DNA of 64,000 nucleotides from positions 218,836,501 to 218,900,500 of the forward strand of contig JADMNL010000022.1 of the NCBI GenBank assembly GCA_016271365.2, read 5' to 3'. The position numbers were made by a program, and so were the translations under genes. The DNA comes from Neoceratodus forsteri (lineage: Eukaryota > Chordata > Ceratodontiformes > Ceratodontidae). A model generated the notes under the pieces. It was not told the DNA's origin. It saw nothing but the letters and a program-made list of their open reading frames with translations, and ran no database searches. Below are positions 44,726 to 54,101 of the stretch, piece by piece. The first letter of the stretch is position 1, and the number at the start of each line of letters is the position of its first letter.

Positions 44726-45221
44726 GACCTGTCAGAGGACTCCATAAATTTAAGACAGGAATCCCTGCAGAACAGCCCTACCAAAACCTGCATGGGCTCT
44801 CGAGGCAATGTCCAGACTGTAGTGCTTGGTGCAAGTGTGGACTGTACTCTAGGTGGCAGCAGCACAAATTGTCTGATGACACCCCTTTGAAACAAGCCAC
44901 GGAGGTAGCCGTGCCTCTGGTGGAATGAGCTTTGATAGCACCAGGCAATTCTTTGCCGTACTTGTTATAGCAGAACACAATGCAATTTGCCAACCATTTG
45001 GATAAATATTGCTTAGAAACTTAAGCACCCCCTCTACCGGGGGTGAAAAAAAAACAAATTGCTTAGACTTTCTGGATTCCTTAGTCCTGAGCAGATAATA
45101 CTTCAAAGTTTTGCACACATCATCTGTATGGACCAGTGCTTCCCCTGGATTGGCATGCTAGGGGAAAATAAACAGGAAGGTGGATAGAGTGAGTGTAAAC
45201 TTGGAAACATTAGGAAGAAAG
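44726..45221 (-). pseudogene. G: DIRS tyrosine recombinase C-terminal fragment
   Basis: The YR stop is at 44,750, only about 24 bases from the A2 edge. Frames show CKTLKYYLLRTKESRKSKQF, CYNKYGKELPGAIKAHSTRG (HxxR Arg present), TATSVACFKGVS, then HYSLDIAS. The Trp codon in AATW reads TAG. Homology ends at the LPKVV codons (45,221), where B2 starts. No other part of this element is seen, and its family is uncertain; it is near A/F. Confidence 0.8.
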
Positions 45222-45290
45222 AAAAAATTACTCACCTTAGTAATTATGTTTCTTCTAATGGAGTCTTGCTGTATTCTGACTATTGCAGTT

Positions 45291-45848
45291 AGCCCCAGCT
45301 TTTAAACTGCCCTGGAGAACAAAGGGTTAACTTTCTATGCAGAGCATAGAATGCTGAGCTCGAGCTCAGTTGAGGTCTCTGTCTGGAGCCCTTTGAAATC
45401 CAACCGTCAGATTCTTACGAGCAAAAACTCACTATTCTATGTGGAAATTGTAAAATTTTTACTAGCCAACTAGCAACAAAATGTTTTGGATCCCCAAAGG
45501 AAGGCTCAAGTCAGGAAACCCAAAACCAATCCAAATAAGAATAAAGATAAAACAAACACCCAAAATAAGCCCCAGCTTTTAAACTGCCCTGGAGAACAAA
45601 GGGTTAACTTTCTACGCAGAGCATAGAATGCTGAGCTCGAGCTCGGTTGAGGTCTCTGTCTGGAGCCCTTTGAAATCCAACCGTCAGATTCTTACGAGCA
45701 AAGACTCACTAACTATTCTATGCGGAAATTGTAAAATTTTTACTAGCCAACTGGCAACAAAAAGTTTTGGATCCCCAAAGGAAGACTCAAGTCAGGAAAC
45801 CCAAAACCAATCCAAATAAGAATAAAGATAAAACAAACACCCAAAATA
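45291..45848. repeat. Tandem duplication in B2 left non-coding region (about 277 bp x 2)
   Basis: Copy 1 at 45,291-45,567 and copy 2 at 45,568-45,848, both starting AGCCCCAGCTTTTAAACTGC and ending with ACACCCAAAATA. They differ at a handful of sites; copy 2 has a 4-base CTAA insertion near 45,710. B1 has one copy. The unit covers the inner part of the left ITR and the spacer to the ICR. Confidence 0.9.
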
Positions 45849-45946
45849 AAAGAAGAGGGTGTAAAAGGAGCACCCCTGAGATGCAACACTGCACCTGCCC
45901 ACCAACTTCCCAAAAACAGGTTCTGAGAGGGGAGGCAGGAAGGGAG

Positions 45947-46046
45947 GTCAGAATACAGCAAGACTCCATTAGAAGAAACATAATTACTAAGGCGAGTAAT
46001 TTTTTCTTCAAACAACATGAAGTCTTGCTGTATTCTGACTATTGCA
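45947..46046. repeat. B2 internal complementary region (ICR)
   Basis: Same build as 5,298-5,397: complement of the left end, AATTTTTT, then TTCAAACAACATGAAG as complement of the right end. The left-end complement reads GGCGAG where the B2 left ITR implies GGTGAG. Confidence 0.87.
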
Positions 46047-46084
46047 GACTACTGCCAGTACCTCCATGGAGGGAGGGACAGAAC

Positions 46085-46437
46085 CTACTTTGGGAATAGG
46101 CTCTGAAGTACTGTTGTACAAACTGAACGAGCATCACTCCTAGCCTGGATATCCAGAGAGTAATGCTTGGTAAAGGTATGGACTGTTTTCCAGGTGGCTG
46201 CTTGACAAATTTCTAAGAGAGGAATATCCCTAGCAGCCAGGGAAGCAGCTGTACCTTCAGGAGTAAGCCCTCAGGCCTGAGGGGTGGAATTTTCCTAGTT
46301 TTTCATAGCAGAATTGTATACAAGATACAATCCACCTGGCAATAGTTCTCTTGGTGGCAGGTTTGCCCTTCCCCACTTCTCCATAAGTGAGGAACAGCTG
46401 GAGGGAATCAAACCTGTGACCCTTGGTACGCTCTATA
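46085..46437 (-). pseudogene. B2 tyrosine recombinase, C-terminal part
   Basis: The catalytic-Tyr segment (KHYSLDIQ type) is in frame with the end at 46,085. Upstream, the HxxR box is damaged (His codon reads Tyr, then the frame is lost). The gene is split at 46,438 by the TA-flanked transposon and continues at 47,362. Confidence 0.78.
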
Positions 46438-46439
46438 TA

Positions 46440-47359
46440 CCGTGTATACTCGCGTATAAGCCGACCCGCCCCAAACTGCCTTACATGGTTTGCATAAAAC
46501 CCACTGACCTACGTATAGGCTGACATCGATTTCAGTGATACCGGTAAATTTCAGTACAACAAACACAGCAGGTTCCCTCATTTACATCCTCAACGCCTGC
46601 GTTCGGTTGATCACAAATAAATAGCATTTTCAGCATAAATAGTGAGTAAAGGGATGTACAGAATCGCGACTCTTTAAAATCATGATCAGTGTGAGGACAA
46701 CGCCAGCAGGAGGAGTCAACCATGGGTGCTATTGTATAAAAAATCTGGGGGTTGTGTCAGTGGTAGATAAGATCTCATGGCAGACATCTAGCTGTTTTAG
46801 GGATCGCAGTATGGGATGTATGGTACAAGAGTCCCAAGCCTGTAACATGGCAAAAATAACAGGATGAGAAGAAAACCTAGAGGTAGAGGAATGCCCCAAA
46901 GCACACTATGTTTATTTTCAAAGCAAGGCATTGCACATACATGAAATCACGGAGGAAACACTCACTGTTAGGTTACTAATGCTCGCCTCCATCTCTCTGG
47001 CAACTTGACTAGCACTTACGATATCTTGCTGGACAGGGAGTCACCCAGACCTGGTAAGCCCACCTGCCTAATTTGTTGGACAGTTCTTTAACTTTATCTG
47101 TTAGCTGAATAGCTGCAGATCGTTTTTTTGGGGGGCCGCTAATATGTGCATCACTATTACCATATGCTTCGCCGTGTTACTAGTGCTTGCTTATAAGTAA
47201 TTGCCGATTTGCGATTTTAACATGGATCCAGAACAGCTAAGGGCAAGCAGCTCTATGGAATTAATGATGTGTAATCAGTGACCCACGTATAAGCCGAGAA
47301 CCATGATTTAGAACTCCAGAATTGTCAAAAAAATGTGGCTTATACGCGAGTATATACAG
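46440..47359. mobile_element. Non-autonomous Tc1/mariner-like DNA transposon, 920 bp
   Basis: The ends are inverted repeats of about 25 bp: CCGTGTATACTCGCGTATAA at the left; the complement of the right end reads CTGTATATACTCGCGTATAA. The dinucleotide TA is repeated on both sides (46,438-46,439 and 47,360-47,361), and B1 shows the empty site as a single TA. A second motif, TGACC-ACGTATA, occurs near both ends in direct orientation. No transposase frame is visible, so it needed an enzyme in trans. TA duplication is the rule for Tc1/mariner and pogo families; the exact family is not known to me. Confidence 0.85.
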
Positions 47360-47361
47360 TA

Positions 47362-48260
47362 GTAGCTAAGGGCCCTTTTAACATCTAAATTGTGTAGCCT
47401 CCTCTCTCCTGAAGAGGAATGATCAGTGAAGAAAACAGGAAGAGACAGACTGGTTCAAGTGAAAATCTGAAACCACTTTGGGCAAGAACCTTCTATTGGT
47501 TCTGAGGACCACTTTATCCCTATGATAGGAGATAAAATCAGGTTCCACTGACAGGGCTTGCAGTTCACTGATACATCTGGCAGAAGTAATGGCTACTAAA
47601 AACACAGTTTTCCAAGTCAAGTACTTAAGCTCTACTGAGGACACAGGCTCAAAGGGAGGTTGCATCAATTGAGCAATACAAACATTTAAATCCCAGGCAG
47701 GGGCAGGGTCTCTGAATGGAGCATTGGTATGAAGCAATCCTTTGAAAAATGTACAGAACACAGGATGAGATGATAGTGAGGAAGACTTCCCCACTGACAG
47801 AAAAGCAGACAGCTGACAAGTGTACTTTGAGAGTAGCTGGTCTGAGGCCTAGGCCATTAAGATGGACCATATAACACAGAACTGTAGGCAACTCAGCAGT
47901 GTCTGGGGAAATATGCTGCTTAGAACACCAAATGCTGAATCTTTTCCATTTGGAGTTATAGGTCTTTCTAGTGGCGGGCTTTCGAGAGGCTTTGAGGATG
48001 TCCTGAGACAGATGCAAATCTGCATACTCTAACTCTTCAAGAGCCATGCCTTGAGATTGAGAGACTGAAGATTGGGGTACCAAATTCTCCCCTGACAGGA
48101 GGTTATCAGGTTGTAATTCCTGGGAAGAGACAGAGGAAGATGGACTGCTAGAGACAGTAACAGGGGGTACCAAGGCTGTCTGGCCCAATCTGGAGCAATC
48201 AGAATCACTTTGCAAGGTTGTGACTATCTTGACTAAAACTTTGAACAGTAGAGGAAAGGG
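47362..48260 (-). pseudogene. B2 tyrosine recombinase, N-terminal part
   Basis: KPATRKTYNSKWKRFSIW, LGLRPATLKVHLSAV at 47,800-48,000 (in the long fused frame), then after a frame change AWDLNVCIAQLMQPPFEPVS, TSARCISELQALSVEPDFIS, RTNRRFLPKVVSDFHLNQSV at 47,423-47,794. Arg of TSAR is present. The Gln/Ser-rich N-terminal tail overlaps MT. Confidence 0.84.
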
Positions 48261-49960
48261 AAAGAAAGCATACAGAAATGTTCCTTCCCAGTTCAGAATT
48301 AGAGCATCCAGAGGGACTGAGCCCAAGATTGGGGGTCTGCAACAAGAGACAGGAAGTTGGTGATTGTCTGGGGCTGCAAAGAGATCTATCTCTGGAGTGC
48401 CCCACCTTGAAAAAATCACCTTTAAGACCAGAGGGTCCAGGGACCATTCATGATGGCCCTGTGAAATCCTGCTCAGTGCATCTGCTAGCACATTGTCCTT
48501 CCCCTTCCACGGAAGGTGGACTGCTATTAGAGAGGTTTGCAGGGAATAAGCCAGGGACCACAACTTCATGGCTTCTGTGCACAAGGCCATAGACCGTGTG
48601 CCTCCCTGCTTGCTGATGTACCACATGGTGGTGGTGGTGTCTGTTCTGACTTGAACCACCTTGTTCTGCACTGACTGAAAGAATGCTTGCAGGGCCAGAA
48701 AAACTGCCCTGAGTTCCAGGAGATTGATATGGAGAAGAGATTCCTGAGGGGACCACAGTCCCTGGGCAGTGAGGGCCCCAAGATGGGCTCCCCAGCCCAG
48801 GAGGGAAGCATCCATGGTAAGGACCACTGAATGAGACTGAGTGGTAAATGGGACCCCTTGCCTTAAATTGTCCTGATCCTGCCACCACTGAAGGGCTTGG
48901 ATCAGGGTCGGGGTCACTGGGATCAGTTTGGTAAGGGGATCCTTCTTCTGAGACCAAAAGGCCCTCAGATGGAACTGAATGTCCCTCATCTGGAATCTTG
49001 CCCCTTGGACCACTGCTGTAGAGGCTGCCTTGTGGCCCAAGAGCTGGAGGAAATCCCTTGCTGGTCGAGACACCTGAAGGCTGAAGGAGGAAGCCAGTTC
49101 TATAAGGACTCTTGCCCTTTCCAGGGGAAGAAAGGCTCTTGCCCCTATAAATGTAAGGAGCTGCACTGGCTCGAGAACTGACTTAGGAAGGTTGAGAAGA
49201 AATCCTAGAGAAGTAAGCACTTGCTGGGTCACTTGCAGGTCTGCTTGACTTGGTCTGGGGACTGGCCCACTATGAGCCAGTCATCCACATATGGAAAAAT
49301 TGAAATCTTTTGCCTCCTTAGAAAGGCAACTACTACTGCCAGGCACTTTGTGAAGACCCTTGGGGCTGAAGTTAGGCCAAAGGGCATTGCTCTGAACTGA
49401 GAGTGGCCTGAGGGCAACTCGAACCTGAGATACTTTCTGTGGGAGCACCTGATGGGAATGTGAAAATAGGCATCTCTGAGGTCCAGGGAGGCTAGCCAGT
49501 CCCCTGGCCATAGAGAGAGAAGGATTATTCCCCGAGTTAACATCTTGAACTTTGGTTTTAAAAGATGTTTGTTTAGGTATCTTAGGTCTAGGATGGGTCA
49601 CCACTCCCCTGTCTTTTTTGGGGTAAGGAAGTACCTGGAGTACAGACCTTTGCCCCAGTGTAGGGTAGGTACTCTCTCTATGGCTCTTAAAGCCAGCAGA
49701 GATGAAACCTCTGCCTCTAGGGCAAGGGTTTCTGAGAGACCTGCAGGTGGAAAAGATCTGGCTCTCATCTTCGGAAATTTTTGAAGCTGAAAACAGTCTC
49801 TGGTCTACTTCTTCCAGGACCCACTTGTCTGATGTACAGACATCCAGTCCTGGACGAAGTAAGTCAGCCTGCCCCCTACTGGAATAGGAGAGTTGACCCG
49901 GGCAGACCCATCAGGGTGTCTGCTTGGCAAGAGCCTTAGGCTGAGGAGTGGTTGCAGCCC
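47990..49960 (-). pseudogene. B2 RT-RNase H-methyltransferase polyprotein, fused to YR frame
   Basis: A 527-codon open stretch (47,649-49,232) carries the end of RT (LTSLGFLLNLPKSVLEPVQL), a complete RNase H (LTMDASLLGWGAHLGAL, NLLELRAVFLALQAFFQ, VQVRTDTTTTMWYISKQGG, KDNVLADALSR), MT (EIDLFAAPDNHQLP, FLYAFFPFPLLFKVLVKI) and then the YR N-terminus. The fusion results from a loss of two bases near 48,225 compared with B1, which removes the last MT block. RT palm with FPYVDDWLIVGQSPDQ is at 49,229-49,543. RT N-terminus is shifted. Confidence 0.88.
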
Positions 49961-49963
49961 TGC

Positions 49964-51506
49964 TCATCCCCCTTCTTCCTCTCCCTCTGAAGAACCCCCT
50001 CTGTGAAAAGGAAGAAGAGGCCTGTGCTTGGTAGAAAGGCCTATGAAAAGGCCTGCCCCTATACTGCTGCCTTTGAGGAGTTGCCTACCTCTCTTTGGCC
50101 TGAGCACTCCTGTAAGTGGTCCTGTGTACTCATCCATTTTCTTCATGTAAGTCTCTGTCTGCTCCACAAACAGAGAATTACCCACTACAGGAAAATCCAT
50201 GTCCTTAGCTTGGGTATCCTGCGAAAGGCTAGTATATCTGAGCCAAGCCATTCTCCGAAGAGCCACGGATGTAGCCATGACTCTTGATGACACATCATTG
50301 GAGTCCACAGCAGCATGAAACTGAACTTTTGATGCCTCAATCCCATCTGCAGCCACCTCCTCCAGCTCCGTGGATAGCTGGGGAGAGGCCTGTTTAGCCA
50401 GTGCCAGTACAGTGTCCCACCTGGACTTCTGGTACCTGGCTGTATAGGCCATATAATTCGCCTGCCTGAGTCCCAAGGAAAATGCCATGTACTGTTTTGC
50501 CATGGCATCAATCTTCCTGGAGTGTTTATATGAGGGGGTTGAAGCCAAGGGAATGTTTGCCTTGTCACAGGCAGCAGCCTGCACTACCCCAACATGACTG
50601 CATTGCTGGTATAAAAACTCCGTATCTGAGCCTGATAGTGTGTACCTCTTGTCCATCTTTCTGTCAACAGGGGGTACAGAACTGGGAGACTTCAGGATTT
50701 TTTTGTGTCCATTTTCCAAAGGATTTGTGAAGGGGAATAAGACAGTCCCCTGGACTCTAGGATGTCCATCATTTCCACATAATCAGGCTCCTGATCCTCC
50801 ATTGCCTCCTCCATAGGAAGCTGGAGGGTCTCAGCCACTTTTCTGTAAAACAAAAAATGGGAAGGGGATTCAGAAAGCCTAGGAGGGGATACACCAGAAG
50901 GTCTGTCTGGGGAGATGTCCGGTTCCACAGGCACATCCAGACTTTCATCATCATCACCATCGTCTTCAAACTCCCCCTCCTTCACAAACTCTGGTTCATA
51001 AAAGTCTTCAGGGTATAATCTTAAACCGGGAACTGACTCGAACCGAACCCCTGCAAAAGGCGGAGGATCGGTCAGAATCGAGTGAAGCGATTCCACAATT
51101 TGAATCGCTTCTATTTCCTCGGCGGTCGGAACATGAACCTCTGATCCAACCGTGATTTTTTCGCTTCCTTTTGTAGGAACCGACCCATCAGGATCAGCTC
51201 TCCTCTTGCCCAAAGAAGTATCGCCCTGGTCAGAGGGCACTCCTTCTGGTTCGGTTGGAACCGAACCGGACTGGCCATCCGGGTCAGCGGACTTCTCGGC
51301 CTCCTTTTCCCTCAGTCTGCCTAGTCTCTTTTAAAGGGTAGATTTAGGAAAATTTTTACAAATTTGGCAGTCTGAATCGAGGTGTTCAAACCCCAGACAA
51401 TAAACATAGGTGGTGGTGGGGGTCAGTCTTAGCAAAGACCTACCCACACTCACTGCAGTGTTGAAACCCAGTGGGCCTGGTTTTCTTTCTTGGGTTTCTC
51501 AGACAT
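49964..51506 (-). pseudogene. B2 gag
   Basis: The start is at 51,506 (MSEKPKKE). The knuckle is in shifted frame. The middle is at 50,692-51,240 (PTAEEIEAIQIVESLHSILT, ESLDVPVEPDISPDRPSGVS). The core is at 49,964-50,719: LGLRQANYMAYTARYQKSRW, SKVQFHAAVDSNDVSSRVMA, SVALRRMAWLRYTSLSQD, VVGNSLFVEQTE, ending in an Arg/Gly/Phe-rich tail. Only two or three frame changes. Homologous to B1 throughout. Confidence 0.84.
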
Positions 51507-52060
51507 GGCCAACCTAACCTTACCCTTTTTATGGCAACTGCCAGGCAAGACTCCTTATCGGTTCCTAACCGAGTCACGGGTATTGGAAAAAAATGTTCAA
51601 AGCAAGTTTTTTTTTTTTTTAGAACCGATAAGGACCGGTAACCACACTCTAAAGTAAAACACAAGGATTCAATACAAATGATCGGTTCAGCCAAACCGAT
51701 CTAACACTTTACAATTTCCATACAGAAAAACAGAACAAAACCTATCTAGTACTCACAGTACCACAGACAGAGACTGAACCGACTATGCGGAAATAAATTT
51801 GGTAAAAACCGACAACTTAAGAGACTTTAACCGACTTTCGAACCGAGCTGAAGGAGAAATCTCCAGAGCGACTGTTCAGTGAGGTGGAGTAAAGAATCTG
51901 ACGGTTGGATTTCAAAGGGCTCCAGACAGAGACCTCAACCGAGCTCGAGCTCAGCATTCTATGCTCTGCATAGAAAGTTAACCCTTTATTCTCCGGGGCA
52001 GTTTGAAGGCTGGGGCTAAACTGCAATAGTCAGAATACGGCAAGACTTCATGTTGTTTGA
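51507..52060 (-). repeat. B2 5' leader and right inverted terminal repeat
   Basis: Leader with a T run at about 51,606-51,620 and repeated ACCGA motifs. The ITR from about 51,893 is the complement of 45,222-45,420 and ends TTCATGTTGTTTGA at 52,060. No TATA box. Confidence 0.78.
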
Positions 52061-52280
52061 AAGTACAGTTACGTAAGAACTTAACGTAACAGTAGATCTT
52101 CAAGAACAACTCTTGCAGCAGGTTACACCATTAGGACTGAAGCCAGTAGGCGCCAGGACCCCACGGAAATTTTCTAGCTAGCAGTATTCAGCGGGGACTG
52201 CCCCTGACGTCGGTCCCACCCCCAACATCAAGCATCTTATAAAAGGGGGCGGTCCCCCAGAATCCCCAGTTCTCTCGCCG
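52061..52280. repeat. E3 left inverted terminal repeat
   Basis: Begins AAGTACAGTTACGTAAG directly at the B2 right end. Same layout as E0, with a good TATA box. 52,281-52,425 holds no gene. Confidence 0.86.
52238..52245 (+). promoter_or_regulatory. TATA-like box in E3 left ITR
   Basis: TATAAAAGGGGGCGG on the plus strand, antisense to the element genes, at the same place as in E0. Inferred promoter. Confidence 0.42.
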
Positions 52281-52425
52281 GAGACTCTGACCGTTCGATG
52301 ACATCAGAAATGGAGACTGAGGATCCGCCATCAAAAGATATTCAGAATGGTGTTAGAAACACCTAATCCTAGAAAAGAGATATCGGAACAACTCTACCTC
52401 CAGAGGGGATGGTGGGAGGGAAACT

Positions 52426-52530
52426 ACCTGCTGCAAGAGCTGTTCTCGAAGATCTACTGTTACGATAAGTTCTTATGTAACTGTACTATCTTACTTTGAG
52501 AAACAGCTCTTGCAGCAGGTTACACCATTA
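52426..52530. repeat. E3 internal complementary region (ICR)
   Basis: Left-end complement (TGTTACGATAAG, TTCTTATGTAACTGTAC) followed by right-end complement (TATCTTACTTTGAG, CAGCTCTTGCAGCAGG). Confidence 0.87.
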
Positions 52531-52608
52531 GTACTGATTCCCAAGCAATACTGAAAATCCCTCATAGGTGGGAGGAGGCTAGTTAGAGATTGCGAGTTGG
52601 ACCGAAGC

Positions 52609-53605
52609 CTAGAACAGGAGTCCCTGAAGGACTGCTAGACCAAAACCAGCTCTCCGCCATGATGCCACATCCAGGCTATAATGCCTGATAAAGGTATGCA
52701 TAGTGCTCCAAGTAGCTGCTGCACAGATGGCTGAAGTGGACACGTTCTTCATGGCCACAAAGGAGGTAGCCACCCCCCTTTGTGGAATGACCCTTAACCG
52801 TGCCCGGTAAAGGTTTGTTGCATTTCTGGTAACAGAACATGATACAATGGATGAGCCAACTGGACAGAGGTTGTTTAGAAACTGGAGCTCCCATCATCCT
52901 ATGGGTGAAGGAGATGAAAAGCTGATCAGATTTACGGTGGTTCCTGGTTCTGGTCAGGTAGTATCTTAGACACCTATGCACATCTAGAGTGTGCAACAGG
53001 GCCTCTCCTCTCCTCTATTAGAATATTTAGGAAAGTACATTGGTAAGTCGATGTCCTGATTGAGGGCGAGAACTGAGACCACCTTAGGTAGAAACTTTGG
53101 ATTTGTTCTTAGGGACACCCTGTCCTGGTGAAAAAACAAATAAGGCTCTTTGCACATCAGTGCGTGAAGTTCAGAAATCCTTCTGGCCAAAGTAACGGCA
53201 ACTAAAAATAACGTCTTCCATGTTAGGAGACGTAGTTCGCAATCCACGGCTGGTTTCAAAAGGTGGCAGCGTGAGCTGCTCCAGGACAAAGGGTAAATCC
53301 CATGGAGGAATAGGATCCTTAATCAGAGGTCCAAGGTGGAGAACACCTCTCAGGAAAGCTCGTGCTGTGTCCAACTAAGTTATGGGACGTCGGCCTATGG
53401 GAGTATGATAGGCTGAGATGGCACAAAGGTGTACTTTAATAGAGGAGTAGTCCAAGCCTGCCTGGAAGAGAGACAGGAAGTAGTCCAGGACCAACCTTTC
53501 CGGACAATCCATTGGGGAAAAACCTTGTGCTTGAGCCCAGAGACAAAATCTGTGCCATTTCATGGCGTATGTGGCGTGAGTGGCCGGTTTTCTAGCAGGT
53601 GCTAG
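52609..53605 (-). pseudogene. E3 tyrosine recombinase
   Basis: Four frame segments. N-terminal: MKWHRFCLWAQAQGFSPM, LDYSSIKVHLCAISAYHTPI at 53,375-53,563. Then PIPPWDLPFVLEQLTLPPFE and TLARRISELHALMCKEPYLF, RTNPKFLPKVVSVLALNQDI. The end is VHRCLRYYLTRTRNHRKSDQ, GHSTKGG (Lys at HxxR plus an extra G). Stop near 52,609. It is cut at 53,605 by F2 just upstream of the RKP segment; the few remaining codons are at 59,840. Confidence 0.84.
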
Positions 53606-53825
53606 AAAGTACAGTTACGTAAGAACTTACTGTAACAGTAGATCTTCGAGAGGCTCTTGCAGGTGTACTGTGGCCAGACTGACGCCGGGCGGCGGCAGGA
53701 CCCCACGGAAAGATTTCTAGCTAGCAGTCCCTGGCGAGGGACAGCCCCCCGTCAGGTGACCGGTGTCAGGCGACGTCGGTATAAAGGGGCGGTCCCGGAT
53801 ACCCGCCTTCCAGTTCTTTCCCGCC
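53606..53825. repeat. F2 left inverted terminal repeat
   Basis: AAAGTACAGTTACGTAAG, then the hairpin partner, AGATCTTCGAGAGGCTCTTG and a GC-rich block with a TATA box. Inner edge near CAGTTCTTTCCCGCC. Complement of 59,648-59,839. 53,826-53,908 carries nothing else. Confidence 0.87.
53780..53787 (+). promoter_or_regulatory. TATA-like box in F2 left ITR
   Basis: TATAAAGGGGCGG on the plus strand, directed antisense to the F2 genes. Counterpart at 59,685-59,692. Confidence 0.42.
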
Positions 53826-53908
53826 ACAGGCCCAGATGAGACAGAAGCAGATCTTTCCCTCAATGGAAAAGGAGCTGAAGAAGCCTAGGGGGATGGAGGG
53901 CGGGAAGG

Positions 53909-54010
53909 TATTACCTACTGCAAGAGCCTCTCTCGAAGATCTACTGTTACGGTAAGTTCTTAAGTAACTGTACTATCTTACTTAGAGAGGGCTCTTGCAG
54001 TAGGTAATTA
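53909..54010. repeat. F2 internal complementary region (ICR)
   Basis: TCGAAGATCTACTGTTACGG and TTCTTAAGTAACTGTAC, then TATCTTACTTAGAG and GGGCTCTTGCAGTAGG: complements of the left and right F2 ends joined. Confidence 0.88.
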
Positions 54011-54101
54011 CAAATAGGACAGAATCCCAAGCAGTCTGGAACAAATGAGAGGGACCGGGAGGAGGAACTACCCCAAGAAGTAGCAAAAAACCTTGCGAAC
54101 C

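Larger units (their letters stand above)
45222..52060 (-). mobile_element. DIRS element B2, complete, with DNA transposon inside
   Basis: Left ITR 45,222-45,420, tandem duplication 45,291-45,848, ICR 45,947-46,046, YR from 46,085, RT-RH-MT to about 49,960, gag to 51,506, right ITR about 51,893-52,060. A 920-bp TA-flanked transposon sits in YR. About 5.6 kb remain when the duplication and the transposon are set aside, as for B1. Its right end abuts the left end of E3 directly. Fewer frameshifts than B1. Confidence 0.9.
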
